64,000 nucleotides of DNA, taken from Diphasiastrum complanatum. Taxonomy: Eukaryota > Streptophyta > Lycopodiopsida > Lycopodiales > Lycopodiaceae. How positions within the stretch are numbered: position 1 is the first letter of the stretch; each line of letters starts with the position of its first letter. Positions 36,601 through 48,900 of this stretch are shown here, in pieces. Under the pieces are notes generated by a model. It made no database searches and was not told the origin of the DNA. It saw nothing but the letters and a program-made list of their open reading frames with translations. The DNA lies in contig CM055109.1 of the NCBI GenBank assembly GCA_029204225.1, positions 25,418,723 through 25,482,722 of the forward strand, read 5' to 3'. Position numbers and translations under genes: made by a program.

Positions 36601-39600
36601 ACGAGCTCGTAACCAGTGCCGAACCCTAGAGAACACAGATAGGTCAGATACCACAGTCAGGGTCGTGTCCAGCGTACATGACCAACAGGGCAAGACAGTG
36701 TGAGTAGTGTGCCCCAGCACGGTCCATAGCCATGGCGGGCCTAACACAGCCTAGGGACCCTGTCACCAGGATAGGGCCCCCAGTTGGGTCCCGACGTGCA
36801 GTCGGCCACGTCAGTGCCACGTGGCCGACACTTGGCAGTAGCATGCTACCAGTCCTCACACTGGGCTAGGAGGGGCTTACTCTATATCAGGGAGTAGGCA
36901 AGGTTGGGAGGATCACTTAGTGTTTGCCCTACTGTGGTGTTAGGATCTATTACATGTGGAAACCCCCCAAGAATCAAAAGATCTTGGGGGCCACATGTAA
37001 AACATGCTTTACGGGTATGCATGAGGCTTCTCTTACTTAATTCAATTTTAGGCCCTTTGTTTTATTTCAAGTGGACGACTCAAATACCCCCTTGGTATAT
37101 GCACAACTTACAAGTTGCAAATGTACATACTACAAGTTTGAAAGGGGTAAAATAGGCATATATTCCAATACCAGCCCTTAAATGGCTATTTCATTTACAT
37201 TGAGACCTAACATCCACCGAAATTTTGCAAGTTTCTCTTTACTGTTAGGCTATGGTGGGCTGCTTCTTGATGCACCAAAAAATTGCTAAGAAAATAACAA
37301 TGACTATGGATAACTAGATCCTACTAGCATTTACTAAAGATAGAGCAAGAGTTAAATAGAAAAAAGAAAACAATTACTGACAACATAAGATATGTTAGGT
37401 TGAATAGCGATCAGGTAGATTGTATTTGTCTATTGTACCATCAGATTTAAATTGTGTCTTATAAACCCATTGTATGTCCAATAGGCTTTTTCCTTGAAGG
37501 TAGCTCCACAATATCCCATTTCTCGTTCTTCATTATTGAATCAATCTCTGCATACATAGCCTGTCTCCATGCATCTTCTTTTGAAGCTTCTTCGAAGTAT
37601 GTGGGTCTTTTGTCTAAAGTATATTTGCCATGAAAGTATAATCTGCTTCACCTGTTTCTTGTGAGTTAATGATGATTTCCTACTTTCCTGCTCACTTGAA
37701 AGTTGACTCACCCTCATCAATATTTGACCACTCTTAATCATCTCAAAATACCATTTAGGTAATATGGGTGACGTAGGTGTAGAAGTTTTCTTTGTAGGAG
37801 ATGGTGGTGGTGAATATGTATTCCAAACTTAGACCTCTCTCTACGCTTTTTGTTCTATGGTTGGAATGAATTGCACCATTTTGGTTAGTCTGTCAACTAT
37901 GTAGGAAATCAAAGTGCCAAGATCCTTCTAACATTCAATCTCCATATACAAGAAGAAGAGGGGGAAGAAGAAAAAGAAGAAGAAGAAGAGGGAGAGGGTT
38001 AGGCGCCCTCAAGGAGAGAGAAAGTAGTAGCAATGCTTGAAAGGGAATGAATTACAAATGAACAATGATTACATATAAATCAGCCTTCCAAGGGCCTAGA
38101 CTCTTCCAAACCCTAATTTCTAGAACCTACTAATTATAGGGCACCCAACACACCACTTTGAACCAATGTACTGATTGACATGATTTTTTTCCCTCCTCCA
38201 TTAGTACAAAATAACTTCAAAGAATGTTTGATTTCAGCCTTTTCCAAAACATTAACTTGAGAAGCTTGCTCATAAAGTTCTTCACTAATGCATCCATCAT
38301 TTGCAACAAATGGCTCAAGAGAAGAAGAATGCTCTATCAAACTTTGCATTCCTTTGCTCTTCTACCTTCAAAGAGGATGAAGTAGAGAGGAGAAAGCATG
38401 ATGATGAATCCTTTATTCAGTATATCTTTAAAAGTGTTTCCCAAGCACTTTTAGAGGTCTTGCAAAATCTCAAATGATATAAGATAGATCTTGTTACCGA
38501 TAAAATCTTGATCATCACGTCGATGCCAAACCTCAGCTTGCAATTCCATGAAGAATAGTTGGTGTCATCCAACATATCTTCGCCTGAACAAGTACGAATT
38601 GCTCCCAAATCTCTTGCCATAAGAACCAGCCAAGAAGATAAACTTTTCAAACCCTAAATGTGCCCTAAAAGACACAAAAACCAACAAGTATCAAATATGA
38701 AAAATCAGCACCGGAATGTGTCGAAACCACACATTAGATGATGCAGGAACTCGCCCTCCTACAACCCTTGTGTGCTGAAAATTTCAGCCTGAAATTGCAT
38801 TACAAACTCAAAAAACCAGCAAGCAAAGAATTAGGTTAGCCTCCAACAAAGCTTTTTCCGGAACCCTTCTTTCTTGCCAAAAAGTGTGAACAATACACAC
38901 ACGGATAGGGCTGTTGCAAACACCCTACAAATGGTAATATGCTGTCCAATTTTCAGCCTCGGAATGTGATCGGATTATCATAAAAAATTAGCGCGTTCTT
39001 CCACACCTGGAAACAAGCAAAAAGAAGCGGATCTTTACTTTGTAAAATCAGCAAGGGTGCTGATTTTTCAGCCAAATCAGAAGATAAAAATTGCTTGTAG
39101 ATGGGCGCCCTCCTGCAAAGGAGCAAATATGAAAAATAGGGCAGCAGCGGACCAACGGAAGTAGGATAAACCTACACAGATGTGGGCGACCTAAAAGCAG
39201 CCCCAGAGAAGATAATTAATGGCACCTTCCTGCAACCTGAAAAATCAGCAAACAACCAACTGATTTTTGGGCGCCCAAAATCCTATTATCTCCTTTGATG
39301 TGTGGCGCCCTCCTGCAAAACGGAAAAGAGTCAAAATTGAACGGATCTTCACTCCAAAAAATCAGCAAAGGTGCTGAATTTTTGTGATCCCTAAGTGAAG
39401 ACGATCTCTTTTGGTAGGGCGCCCTAAATCAAGCATAGAAGATCCATGGCTCTGATACCATGTAGGAAATCAAAGTGCCAAGATCCTTCTAACATTCAAT
39501 CTCCATATACAAGAAGAAGTGGGGGAAGAAGAAAAAGAAGAAGAAGAAGAGGGAGAGGGTTAGGCGCCCTCAAGGAGTGAGAAAGTAGGAGCAATGCTTG

Positions 39601-42600
39601 AAAGGGAATGAATTACAAATGAACAATGAGTACATATAAATAGGCCTTCCAAGGGGCTAGACTCTTCCAAACCCTAAGTTCTAGAACCTACTAATTATAG
39701 GGCACCCCCAAAAGTCAAGATAGGGCCCCTTAACATAATTAGACTTTACTTGGACCCACGAGTTATTACTAGACCAAAATTGGGTCCAACTTAGCTAAAA
39801 CTAACTTAACATGGTCTAAATAATAAACCTAACCCATGGTTACACAAGTCTCGACCTGTTGGGTCAAAGTAATCTATGGGATACTAACATTATCATTTAT
39901 TATTTCTAACAAACTATAACCCAAATAGCATCATTTTGCTTCCCTGTCCGAGGAAGGCCAACCACAAAATCCATGGAAATACTTTCCGATTTTCTTTCTG
40001 GAATTTCCAGTGGAAGTAACAAACCAACTGCCTTAAGTATTTCAGCTTCATTTACTTGGCATTGTCCGCATTTGCGAACGTAGGCCTCCACTTGACCTTT
40101 TAGATTTGGCCAATCAAAATTTCTTTTTATTAGGTCAAGCGTTCTTTGTGAGCCAGGGTGCCCTACACATGGGCCGTCATGACATTCATGCAAGATTTGG
40201 GCCCTAATATCATCTGGAATCTTGCATTCCGAGTTCACCACTAGATCTAGAAGTACATGCCAGGGCGTCTAGCCAAATATGACCGAAGCGCCTATCGGTC
40301 TTACCCAAATCTCTTGGGGACATACATAACTCAGATTGGATCTTAGTAACGGATTAACGTCTCCAATCCGGCTTAAGGCATCCGCGACACTATTAGATGT
40401 ACCCTTCCGGTACTTAATGTCATACTGAAATTCTTGGAGCATTTTTGACCATCTGGCTTTACGACCCCTAAGGTCAACTGCATCGTTAATATACTTTAAT
40501 GCTTGATGGTCAGTCATTATGGTAAATTTGGATTCGAAAAACACTTGGGTACACATTCTGAAAAGCTGTGCAATGGTGATTCTAACTTTACCTATTCAAA
40601 TGACCATCAAAGAAAATGCCTATTGTGAAATTGGTGCGTGAGTCCCAATATTCCCTATATTCCCAACATTGGACTATGTGAGTGATAATGGGCCGAAATA
40701 TTTGCTTCTGGGGTCACTGACCTAGATTGGCTACTTTGTCAAATGATGGACCTCTCACTTTGCGACATACATAAAAGCTTAACCATTTATGAGAGTAATC
40801 TCCTGCTATGGTTCCGATAATTGGTCCAAGGTTTTAGGTTGGCCACCTGGCAGTCTCCTGTAAAGAATGAACTTGCAATCCATACTGCAATCATGAGGAA
40901 AATTGTGTTTTATTCTATTTTGTGTAATAGTATTATAAGAATAATGTATTTTTGTTCATAAGCATGTAGTATGGATAATTGACTTGCTTTTTTCTTGTGG
41001 CATCATGTTATCGTATTTTTAGGTATGTTCAACATTTTCAGCTTTTGATGTGTTCTTCATTTTGCATTGGCATATCAATCTGGATATCAGTCTTTTCATC
41101 AGTGCATTTTTCTGTTTCAATTGGTAGTAGTTCCATTCATCAATGCATATGTCATTCCATCACTAGTAGTTCCATCACAAAATGCAAATGGATCACATTA
41201 TTGAGGAAGAAAGTCTAGAGCTATGAGTTTGTGAGGCATTTAGACTTTCAAAACTTGCTTTTTTTGTCATACCTTGAGAGCTTTTACTATACTGGTTTTT
41301 GGCAGGACTGATATGGTAACTCTGTATCTGATGGGAACTGGCTTGTGTTCATCAGCGTTGTAAATTTTCTGATGCCTTTTCTAACTTTCATCCTTCTGAT
41401 GTTTGTCAACTACAGACCTGAATTTATAGGGCAACCAGCTCCCAACAAACTCAGAGCGTCGTATATAAATGATGTTGGTACAGCAAGAGCTGGCCAGTGG
41501 CATGGCTACACCCTTGCAGCTGTGAGACTTGGCATGGACGAGCTTTGTACTGTCCTACTAAAGGTCTCTTTTACCACCAACTTCTTACTTTTTTTGGCTT
41601 TTGGAGCTTTTGAAGATTTAAATTGGTATATTAAGCTTTGGTACTAGGTCCTTTAGGGAAGGCCAAACCCACATGCCATTGTCTTTTCAAGCAAGAGGCT
41701 TTGTAAAAGAGTTTTCTGACGTGGGTATTCTTGTTATACAGGGTGGAGGTGCATTGACCATGTCTACACTCCAGAAAATTGTAGGTGGTAGATTTTTGTA
41801 GTCTTAGGTTGGCTGAAGTATTAATGAGTCTTCATATTTTGCAGCCCATTTAAAGGGCTTTTTTTGGTAGTGCGTTTGGCTTCCTCTTAGTATTCGATGT
41901 AAAAAATTCTCTTGTTTTTTCCAGGATAAAGCTCTTTAATTGGCAATTTCTGGATAATTATGGCAGCTATCTAAGGAGCTGTGTGGGAAAATGCTGTTAG
42001 AATATGCTCGATATCGCTTGTCCAAAGAGACTTTGATCAAGGTAAGAGTAGACTGATAGCATGTTTACAATAAAAAAAAGTTGAATCACAAACAACAAGA
42101 ACTTTTTAGGAGGTTGAAATGCCGTTTCAATAAAGTTAATTATGGAAGGATATTTGGGACCTTCTGTCTACAAGTTTTAAGAAACTCATTTGAATGTCTA
42201 ATCATGATAATTGGGTTTATTTTGGATCCATGCATCATAATTAGCATTTTGGTAGCTTAATACTGAAACTGGCTTAGGTTTAGCCGCTAGAAATAAGGCA
42301 TATACTGGGAGCCTAATCAGGTCAAATTTAGAAATTTTAAAGATTAGTTTGAGATACAAACGCTTAGTTGGAGCATAAGCTAGAGTTGCAGCTAGGATTT
42401 CTCCTTGGAGGAACCTTCAGTATCATCAATTTCTCACAGATTTGTGATCTCTTTCATCCATAAAGCTGTCCTCTTGTATCTCATCTCCATGTCGTGTTTT
42501 GGCTTGAAACTTGATATAAAAACACTTTCTGGATTGAGGAGTAATTGGGCGCCAGCAATTTTTTACATCAAATGATCGTTTTCTATAAGTACCCCATTTC

Positions 42601-42892
42601 ATCAGTCATTACATCCTATGTCAAAACCATAGCTGCACTGCGTTTCTGAAACGCGTTTCGGAAATATGGAATTTTTTTCCAGAGACGTTTTTTTAATTTT
42701 TAATTTTTTGGTTTTTTTTTGTGCAATATGGGTATCAGGTGAAAGCTCTAATTAAGAGTAATTACTGTGTATTTTGCTGAACGTTTCGGGTGCAGGATGG
42801 TCTAGTTTAGGTGCATTAACTCCTAGGTTTACGCTTTAACTCCCAGGTGCATTAATAAAAAAACATGATGCCCCAAAATTTAACTCCCTCTG

Positions 42893-42955
<63 letters not shown>

Positions 42956-45900
42956 GTGCCTGACTGCAGATCCCAAGGGTCTGCAGATGAATCAGAACTG
43001 GAGGGAGCCATATGCCGTGGTGTGGCCCTGGCTCTGCCGTGTGCTCTGGCTCTCTGCTGCGTGCTCTGGCTTTGGATCCTCCCCCTGCCTCTACCTCTGC
43101 CTCTGCCTCTCTCCCCTCCTCTGCCCCCCCTCTGCCTGCCCCCACCCTTGTGTCTACCCCTGCGTGTCTGTGTGTCAGGTGGCTGTGATCCAACGCCCTG
43201 GGATGGCCCTACCCACTGTGATGATGCCTGGCCGACGGCTGCCTGTGATGCTCCACTCCTGTCTACAAAAAGCGAACTCAGCCCCCCCCTCCCAGAACCT
43301 CTAGGTCTCCCCCTAGGCCTACGTGTAGGAATGGTTGGATCCTCCTCTATCTCCGCATCAGGGTCCACCAGCAAGTCAGCAAGGTCATCCCCCTGTGCCT
43401 CCGCCCCCATCTCCTCATCCTCCTCCGTATCCCCCTCAACCCACTCCTCCTCCTCCTGATAGTCAGCCCCGAGCTCCTCTCCACCCGCCAAGCCCTCATC
43501 ATCCCCCTCCTCAGCCCTAGCCCTCTGCCTGTCTGCCCTCCTCGAACGCCGTAGAGCCCGTGCGTCAGCCTGCGCCTGTCTATATAGATCTCTATAGATC
43601 TCATCATCCATCTCCTCCTGCGTGGGTGGTGCCCGAGGAGCAGCAGCTGCCGAATCCACCAAGCAAGTGTCAGGGTTCACCTGCAACCAAAAACAATACA
43701 TTGTTGTCAGCAATTCATTGCATAATTCAAAAGCAATTCAGTTCGTCAAAGCACAGCAAGAAACATGGGGTGATGATGTGACCACCTCGAGCATCTGTCC
43801 CCCTCCTCATGTGCGCCTCAGCATACGGCCGTTGGTGTTCACAAACACCAACCGCCTACACTGCTCGATGGACAACCTGTTCCTCTTCTGCGTGTGATAC
43901 AAGGCCCAGGTGCTCCAATGTCGCTCGCAAGCTCCTGCTGAACAGTCCTGTGCAAGGACTCTCTCGGCCAGTCGTCGCAGGTCACCTGTGCCGCGCCCAT
44001 GGTAGCCCCACCATGAAACAGGCCTCAACATATCCTCCCTCCGCCGACTCTGCTCTCCATCGAAAGAAAACTGGTAGCGCTCAAAGATCAGCAGCTGGTA
44101 TGCAATGTTAGTGAGCATCGGACCTGTTGGTAGAAGAAAAAACATGGCTCGTGTAAGTCCTCTTGAATTCACACACTAGCAATGAGCACACTACAGTCAC
44201 TACTGCAATACTTAGCCTACCAAGCAATTTATCACACGTACCTGGTCCAGGCCATACGCGCTCCGTGTACTTCACCCATCTCCGGTGCAGCTCCCAATCG
44301 TCCCGATCCCGAGTCTCGCACCACAAGGGGTGCAATATGTGGGCTACAACGTGGATGGGTCGGTGGAAGTAGTCCCATCTGGCCTCCCAGATACGTGAGA
44401 TCTTGCGCCTCCTACAGTAGGCAAATCACAACAATTATGTAACCATAGCTGCCATAGCATAAAAGAATCGAATCAGACTTGAGTGAGAAACAACAAACTA
44501 GACACTGAAGAGTCATACTTGTGCTTGACCAAGGCTGACGTCTGAATCCCCTCGCCGATGCGGTCCATGAACTCGTAAATGAGGCCGAGAGTGCACCCCT
44601 CACGGTCTACCAGGCGCAGCACTCTGAAAATGGGTAGAAGGACCCCAGTAATCTCCTCAGCATCTCTCCAGATCGGCTCACCGAACACAGTGGACCGGAA
44701 AAACGCCACATGTGGGACGTCCATGAACTCTCGGAAGGACTCGCTGGAAACCATCCGCTGCAATGCGTCCTTCACTAATACTAATCGCTGTAGCACCAAA
44801 AAGTAAAAGGCAAAGCGTGTGGCTGTTGGCTTCTTCAGGTTCAGGTGCGAGAAGGTGCGGAATAGGGCCAGCACATGCCTCTTCCTGGTAACGCATGGCC
44901 GTAGAAGTGACCTGCAACACAGACATCCAGTGAAAAATTTAGACAGTAATTGAGATGTGTTTAGCAGCATGGAGCAGGCGTCAATCAAGATAGCATAGCA
45001 AATGGAGAAACCAATACCTCTCTGATCCATGGAAGTGCACACAGGTCATGGATGAGCAAGTCTATACAATGCGCAGCACAAGGTGTCCACACAATGTTGG
45101 GGTGCTCCCTCGTCATAATCTCTCCCATCTGCTTGCAGTTCGAAGCGTTGTCCGTGACAACCTGAACCACATGCTCTACTCCAATGTCAACAATAACATC
45201 TCTGATAACCTCCCATATAAAATCAGCCGTGATGGCATCACCACCTCGAGTGGCATCCACGCCACGTAGGAATACTGTGCCACGTGGGCAAGAAACCAAG
45301 ACATTGATGACGGATCGCCAACGAATGTCGGTCCATCCATCACTCAATATCGTGCATCCATATCTGCCACAAAACACCCATTAGCCGAATGCAAAAATTG
45401 CGCCACGAGTCAACCCTAAACGCATGCAATGGGTTTATGAAAACAAAGTACTTACATTTGCCAAGCTGAGCGAATGGAACTCAGCTCCCATGTAATGGTC
45501 TCCTCCTCCTAACGAAGCATCCTGCCTCGCAATGCCTCTCGTCTGGGAGGCGTCCATGTAGCATCCACGGCTGCCATCTGTGCGCAAAACTCTCTAAACA
45601 CCCAAGTGTCAGCAACAACAAAGGAAATGCCGCACTCGTAAAAGAACTGGCCAGCAAGTCGAGTGCACCGGGCATGCTGCTCTCACTGCCACCCACATCA
45701 ATCAAGGGTCTGTTGTCTTGGCCTAACCTCTCTGTGCTGTGCACATGGCGCTCGTGGTCTAACACGCGAACCGGATGGCTGATCTGTGGGTATCACTCTC
45801 TCTCGGAGTACCTGTCGAACCATGTGCTGCATATGCCGCCGAAGAAGAAGAGGGACGAGAAGGACCCGCTGCTGCTAATCCAACCTGCTCATGTGACGCT

Positions 45901-48900
45901 CTCCCCTCTGAAGTAAGCCTTGCTGCTGCAGGTGGAACTGGAGTGGCACCGCCTGGACCATGCACTACACCTAAACCCTGCCAAGAACGTGCTGTACTAG
46001 GCTCTGCACCCGTAGTAGGCCGTGCCTGCATACCTGTGACCCCTGCCTGTGAACCTGCAGCTGCTCCTACCCCCTGTCCCTGTCTCTGTCCCTGTCCCTG
46101 TCCCTGTCCAGAAACCTGTGATGCAGCACCGTGCCCGTACGTAATAGACAACCTCTGTCTCTCCTCATCGGAAATCTTGGGGCAATCAGATATGCCCAAT
46201 GCCCGCCCACCCGGCCCTTTGACCCTCAGTAAGTGAGCCCTAACCCTGGTAAGTGATCCTGTGAAGACACCACCACAATGCAAGCATCTCCATCTACGGA
46301 CTCCCGAGCCATGGTGTGTAGCCACATCCCCCTCAATAAGCTCAACCTCGCCCCAAAGGCCTCGGCCCTGCACCGGCATCGTGTCTACACGAGATCAAAC
46401 CTGCGAACAAAAACAAGCAAACAACCGTTCAGTAGAAGAAAACACACTGCATTGAAAAACATTACCAGCCTAAAACAGAGCTGAACACATCCGAGCACGC
46501 GTCACATTGATTCTAGCAAGATTATAGCAACTGCCAAAAAACACACGAGACAGGGCGAGGGATAGAATAATTCCAGTGCGAGCGAAAACGGGCGATTGAC
46601 GCTAGCATGGGAGTCCTTGCAGGCGTCTATGAGTCCAGTGCAGGCCTAAACCTCGCTACTGGTGGATGCTTGCACGATGCTCTAACCCTAAACCGTAAAA
46701 AACATGGGATTAGGGCAAGAAAATTGAAATTTGTGCTACGGATGTAGACGGGCAGAATGGAGGTCACAGGAGTCTGTGCGGGCATGTGGAAATGCATTCT
46801 AGGCTCAGACACCACCTGAATCGGTTGCCCAGAAGCCATTTTTTGAAAATGGCAAAAACAAACAAGCATTTGGATTGTGGTGTTCAAGTCTCGCAAGGTG
46901 TGCCGTAATGGTTGAAACTGACCCCGTAGGAATCACTGTGGGCATGAAGAAAGGTGGTCTAGAGCCAAACTGCGCTTGATTTGGTTGCCTACAGCTCAAT
47001 GTCAACACTTGCAAAAAAACAAGCCTACACTTACCAAAAATCGAAAACTGATCGTTTCGATCTCCACGAAGCTCAGATCCCCCTGACACCGTGCACACCA
47101 CCTCTGTATCGCTGAGTAGATGCCTGTTGACTATCCACACGCCAAGATCCAATGCCTACAGCTCAAAACAAAAAAAATTAACACCTCCACGGCTGGCACG
47201 ATTCTGGCCGTGAAGAGGTGTTCAAACATTTTTATTTATTATTTTTTTTAATAAATGTTTCTGGAACGATTCTGGGCTGAGAATCGCGTTTCTCAGAAAC
47301 GCGATTTCCAAAACGCTCAGCCCCAGAATCGCGTTTCGGTGCAACTATGATCAAAACATAAAGATCAAAGGGAGAGGAGTCCTCCTTTACATATTTAACA
47401 TAAGCAGGGCACCTTAAATTCAGCTTTCAGAACTTTAACTTTGACTATTTGAGCAAAGATGTTGAAGATTTCAAAATCTAATCAGCCAAGTTTCCAATTT
47501 CAACCCTATTACATTTCCTGTGTACATTACACACAAGCTGCTCATTTTGTGTATTTTTTTGCTTAAATGTACCTTTATCTAGAGACCAGAGATTGCATAG
47601 GCTACCTTACGTCAGGTAACAGGAGTAAGTACTGAGCAGTATACTCTATGATGATTGGCTATTTGGAAGTTAAAACTTTGTATATACGTAGCAAAAACTC
47701 TTAACCAGCTATTTTCATGTGAGACATTTACATGACTTTCAAACATGTGGTAGCAAGCTACTTGGCTTGTGTAGATTTATACAGGCTGGGGCCAATTTGT
47801 GCACCTTATCTTCAGGTAACATTAGTAAGTATTGAGCATACATGTGACAGAATGCAGTATGAGCATTGGGTATTTGAAAGTAGATTTTGTGTAAATTTGC
47901 CTCAGCCAACTGTGTTTTGGTTGTCAGATAAATGTAACATAAAAACTTAACGTATAATTTAAATATGCCAATTTTTTCTGATTGGAACCAGCCAAGGCTG
48001 ATTCTGAACCTGTTTGAAACACAACTTGACATTTCAAAATCACCCAATTCTGAATTGCCAAGAAACACTAACTCCTGATAGTAGGATGCCCTTTCTGTAG
48101 AACATCTTCTTGTTATATTACGCATTGCTTAAATTTGACCCTTACTTTGCTGGCAGTACTACTTGGCTCCACTTGTCTACCAAATTTGTTGTTTGATAAT
48201 TGATTCATTCTTGTGCTGTGTATCAATCATAGAAGCAGCTTTACATCATGCCTGCTACACGTGCTAGCACAAGTCTTGGCCTAGGCAAGGTCTTATAGTT
48301 ACCAAGTAAAGTCTATAGGAGTCAAGTCATGCCACTAACTTGAGTCAATTCTTTAGTAAATTGGTTGAGGTCAGGCACCTAAGGAATAATCAAAATAATA
48401 AACTGTTTCAACTGATGACCATGTCACTGATTAGTATATGTGCATGATAAGTTTGGACCTTAGAAACCCGTTCCGACCAAAAACCATGTACTGGGTTGGA
48501 ACGTAGTCAAAAAACGTACTTGATTACCTTTGGTACTTCTCCCCCATCCTTTTAGATAAGCTAAATCATTCAAGTGTATTTAGTAATGAGTTATTTGTTC
48601 TTGATTTTTTTTAATTTTGGTAACTTTTTGACCCAATTATGATAATTAGGGGTTCTTACAATTTCAAAACTTGGGGAACCCAAGGTATTTTGCTTCTTAA
48701 TAGCATTTTGGTCACCAGCGCATCATTATTGAGTATGACAGATTGGGAGCCTAATTAGGTCAAATTTAGGATTTTTTGAGACTATAAATAGAGTATGAGC
48801 ATTATTTGAGATAAGTTGAAGACAAAAGCTATGATAGCTTAGATCAGCATAGACTAGGTGTGAGGTAGGGCTAGAGCTAGGGTTTTTCATTTGGAGAATG

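Larger units (their letters stand above)
30836..36954 (+). mobile_element. Ty3/gypsy chromovirus, nearly complete
   Basis: The element is 6.1 kb with a truncated 5' LTR, PBS, leader, one gag-pol frame, PPT and a complete 3' LTR. The 5' LTR starts inside a C run shared with the 3' LTR at the junction with a LINE end, so about half of it has been lost. Over the roughly 175 bp they share, the two LTRs differ at four positions, which points to a fairly recent insertion. The C-terminal chromodomain identifies it as a chromovirus. Confidence 0.93.
23752..41415 (+). other. Intron 4 (17.7 kb) of the YaaW-like gene
   Basis: LINE, gypsy and copia sequences fill about 24.15-40.57 kb of this intron. The remaining flanks (23752-24150 and 40570-41415) are AT-rich with no gene visible. 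The single-codon split across the ends (AG before, A after) keeps the frame. Confidence 0.75.
42628..47349 (-). mobile_element. hAT-superfamily DNA transposon with TIRs and 8-bp TSD
   Basis: The left end reads CATAGCTGCACTGCG and the right end, reversed, CATAGTTGCACCGAAACGCG. The flanking 8-mers are GTCAAAAC (42620-42627) and ATCAAAAC (47350-47357), one mismatch, as expected for hAT target duplications. Both subterminal regions repeat AAACGCG in both orientations. The transposase gene runs on the - strand and shows a BED finger and a DUF659-type domain. A (CT)n tract lies at 42888-42952. Confidence 0.88.

Noticed and set aside
42954-46484. Long + strand open frames opposite the hAT gene
   Set aside because: They are GC-rich, low-complexity shadows (Pro/Leu/Ser runs) of the - strand transposase exons, with no known motif.
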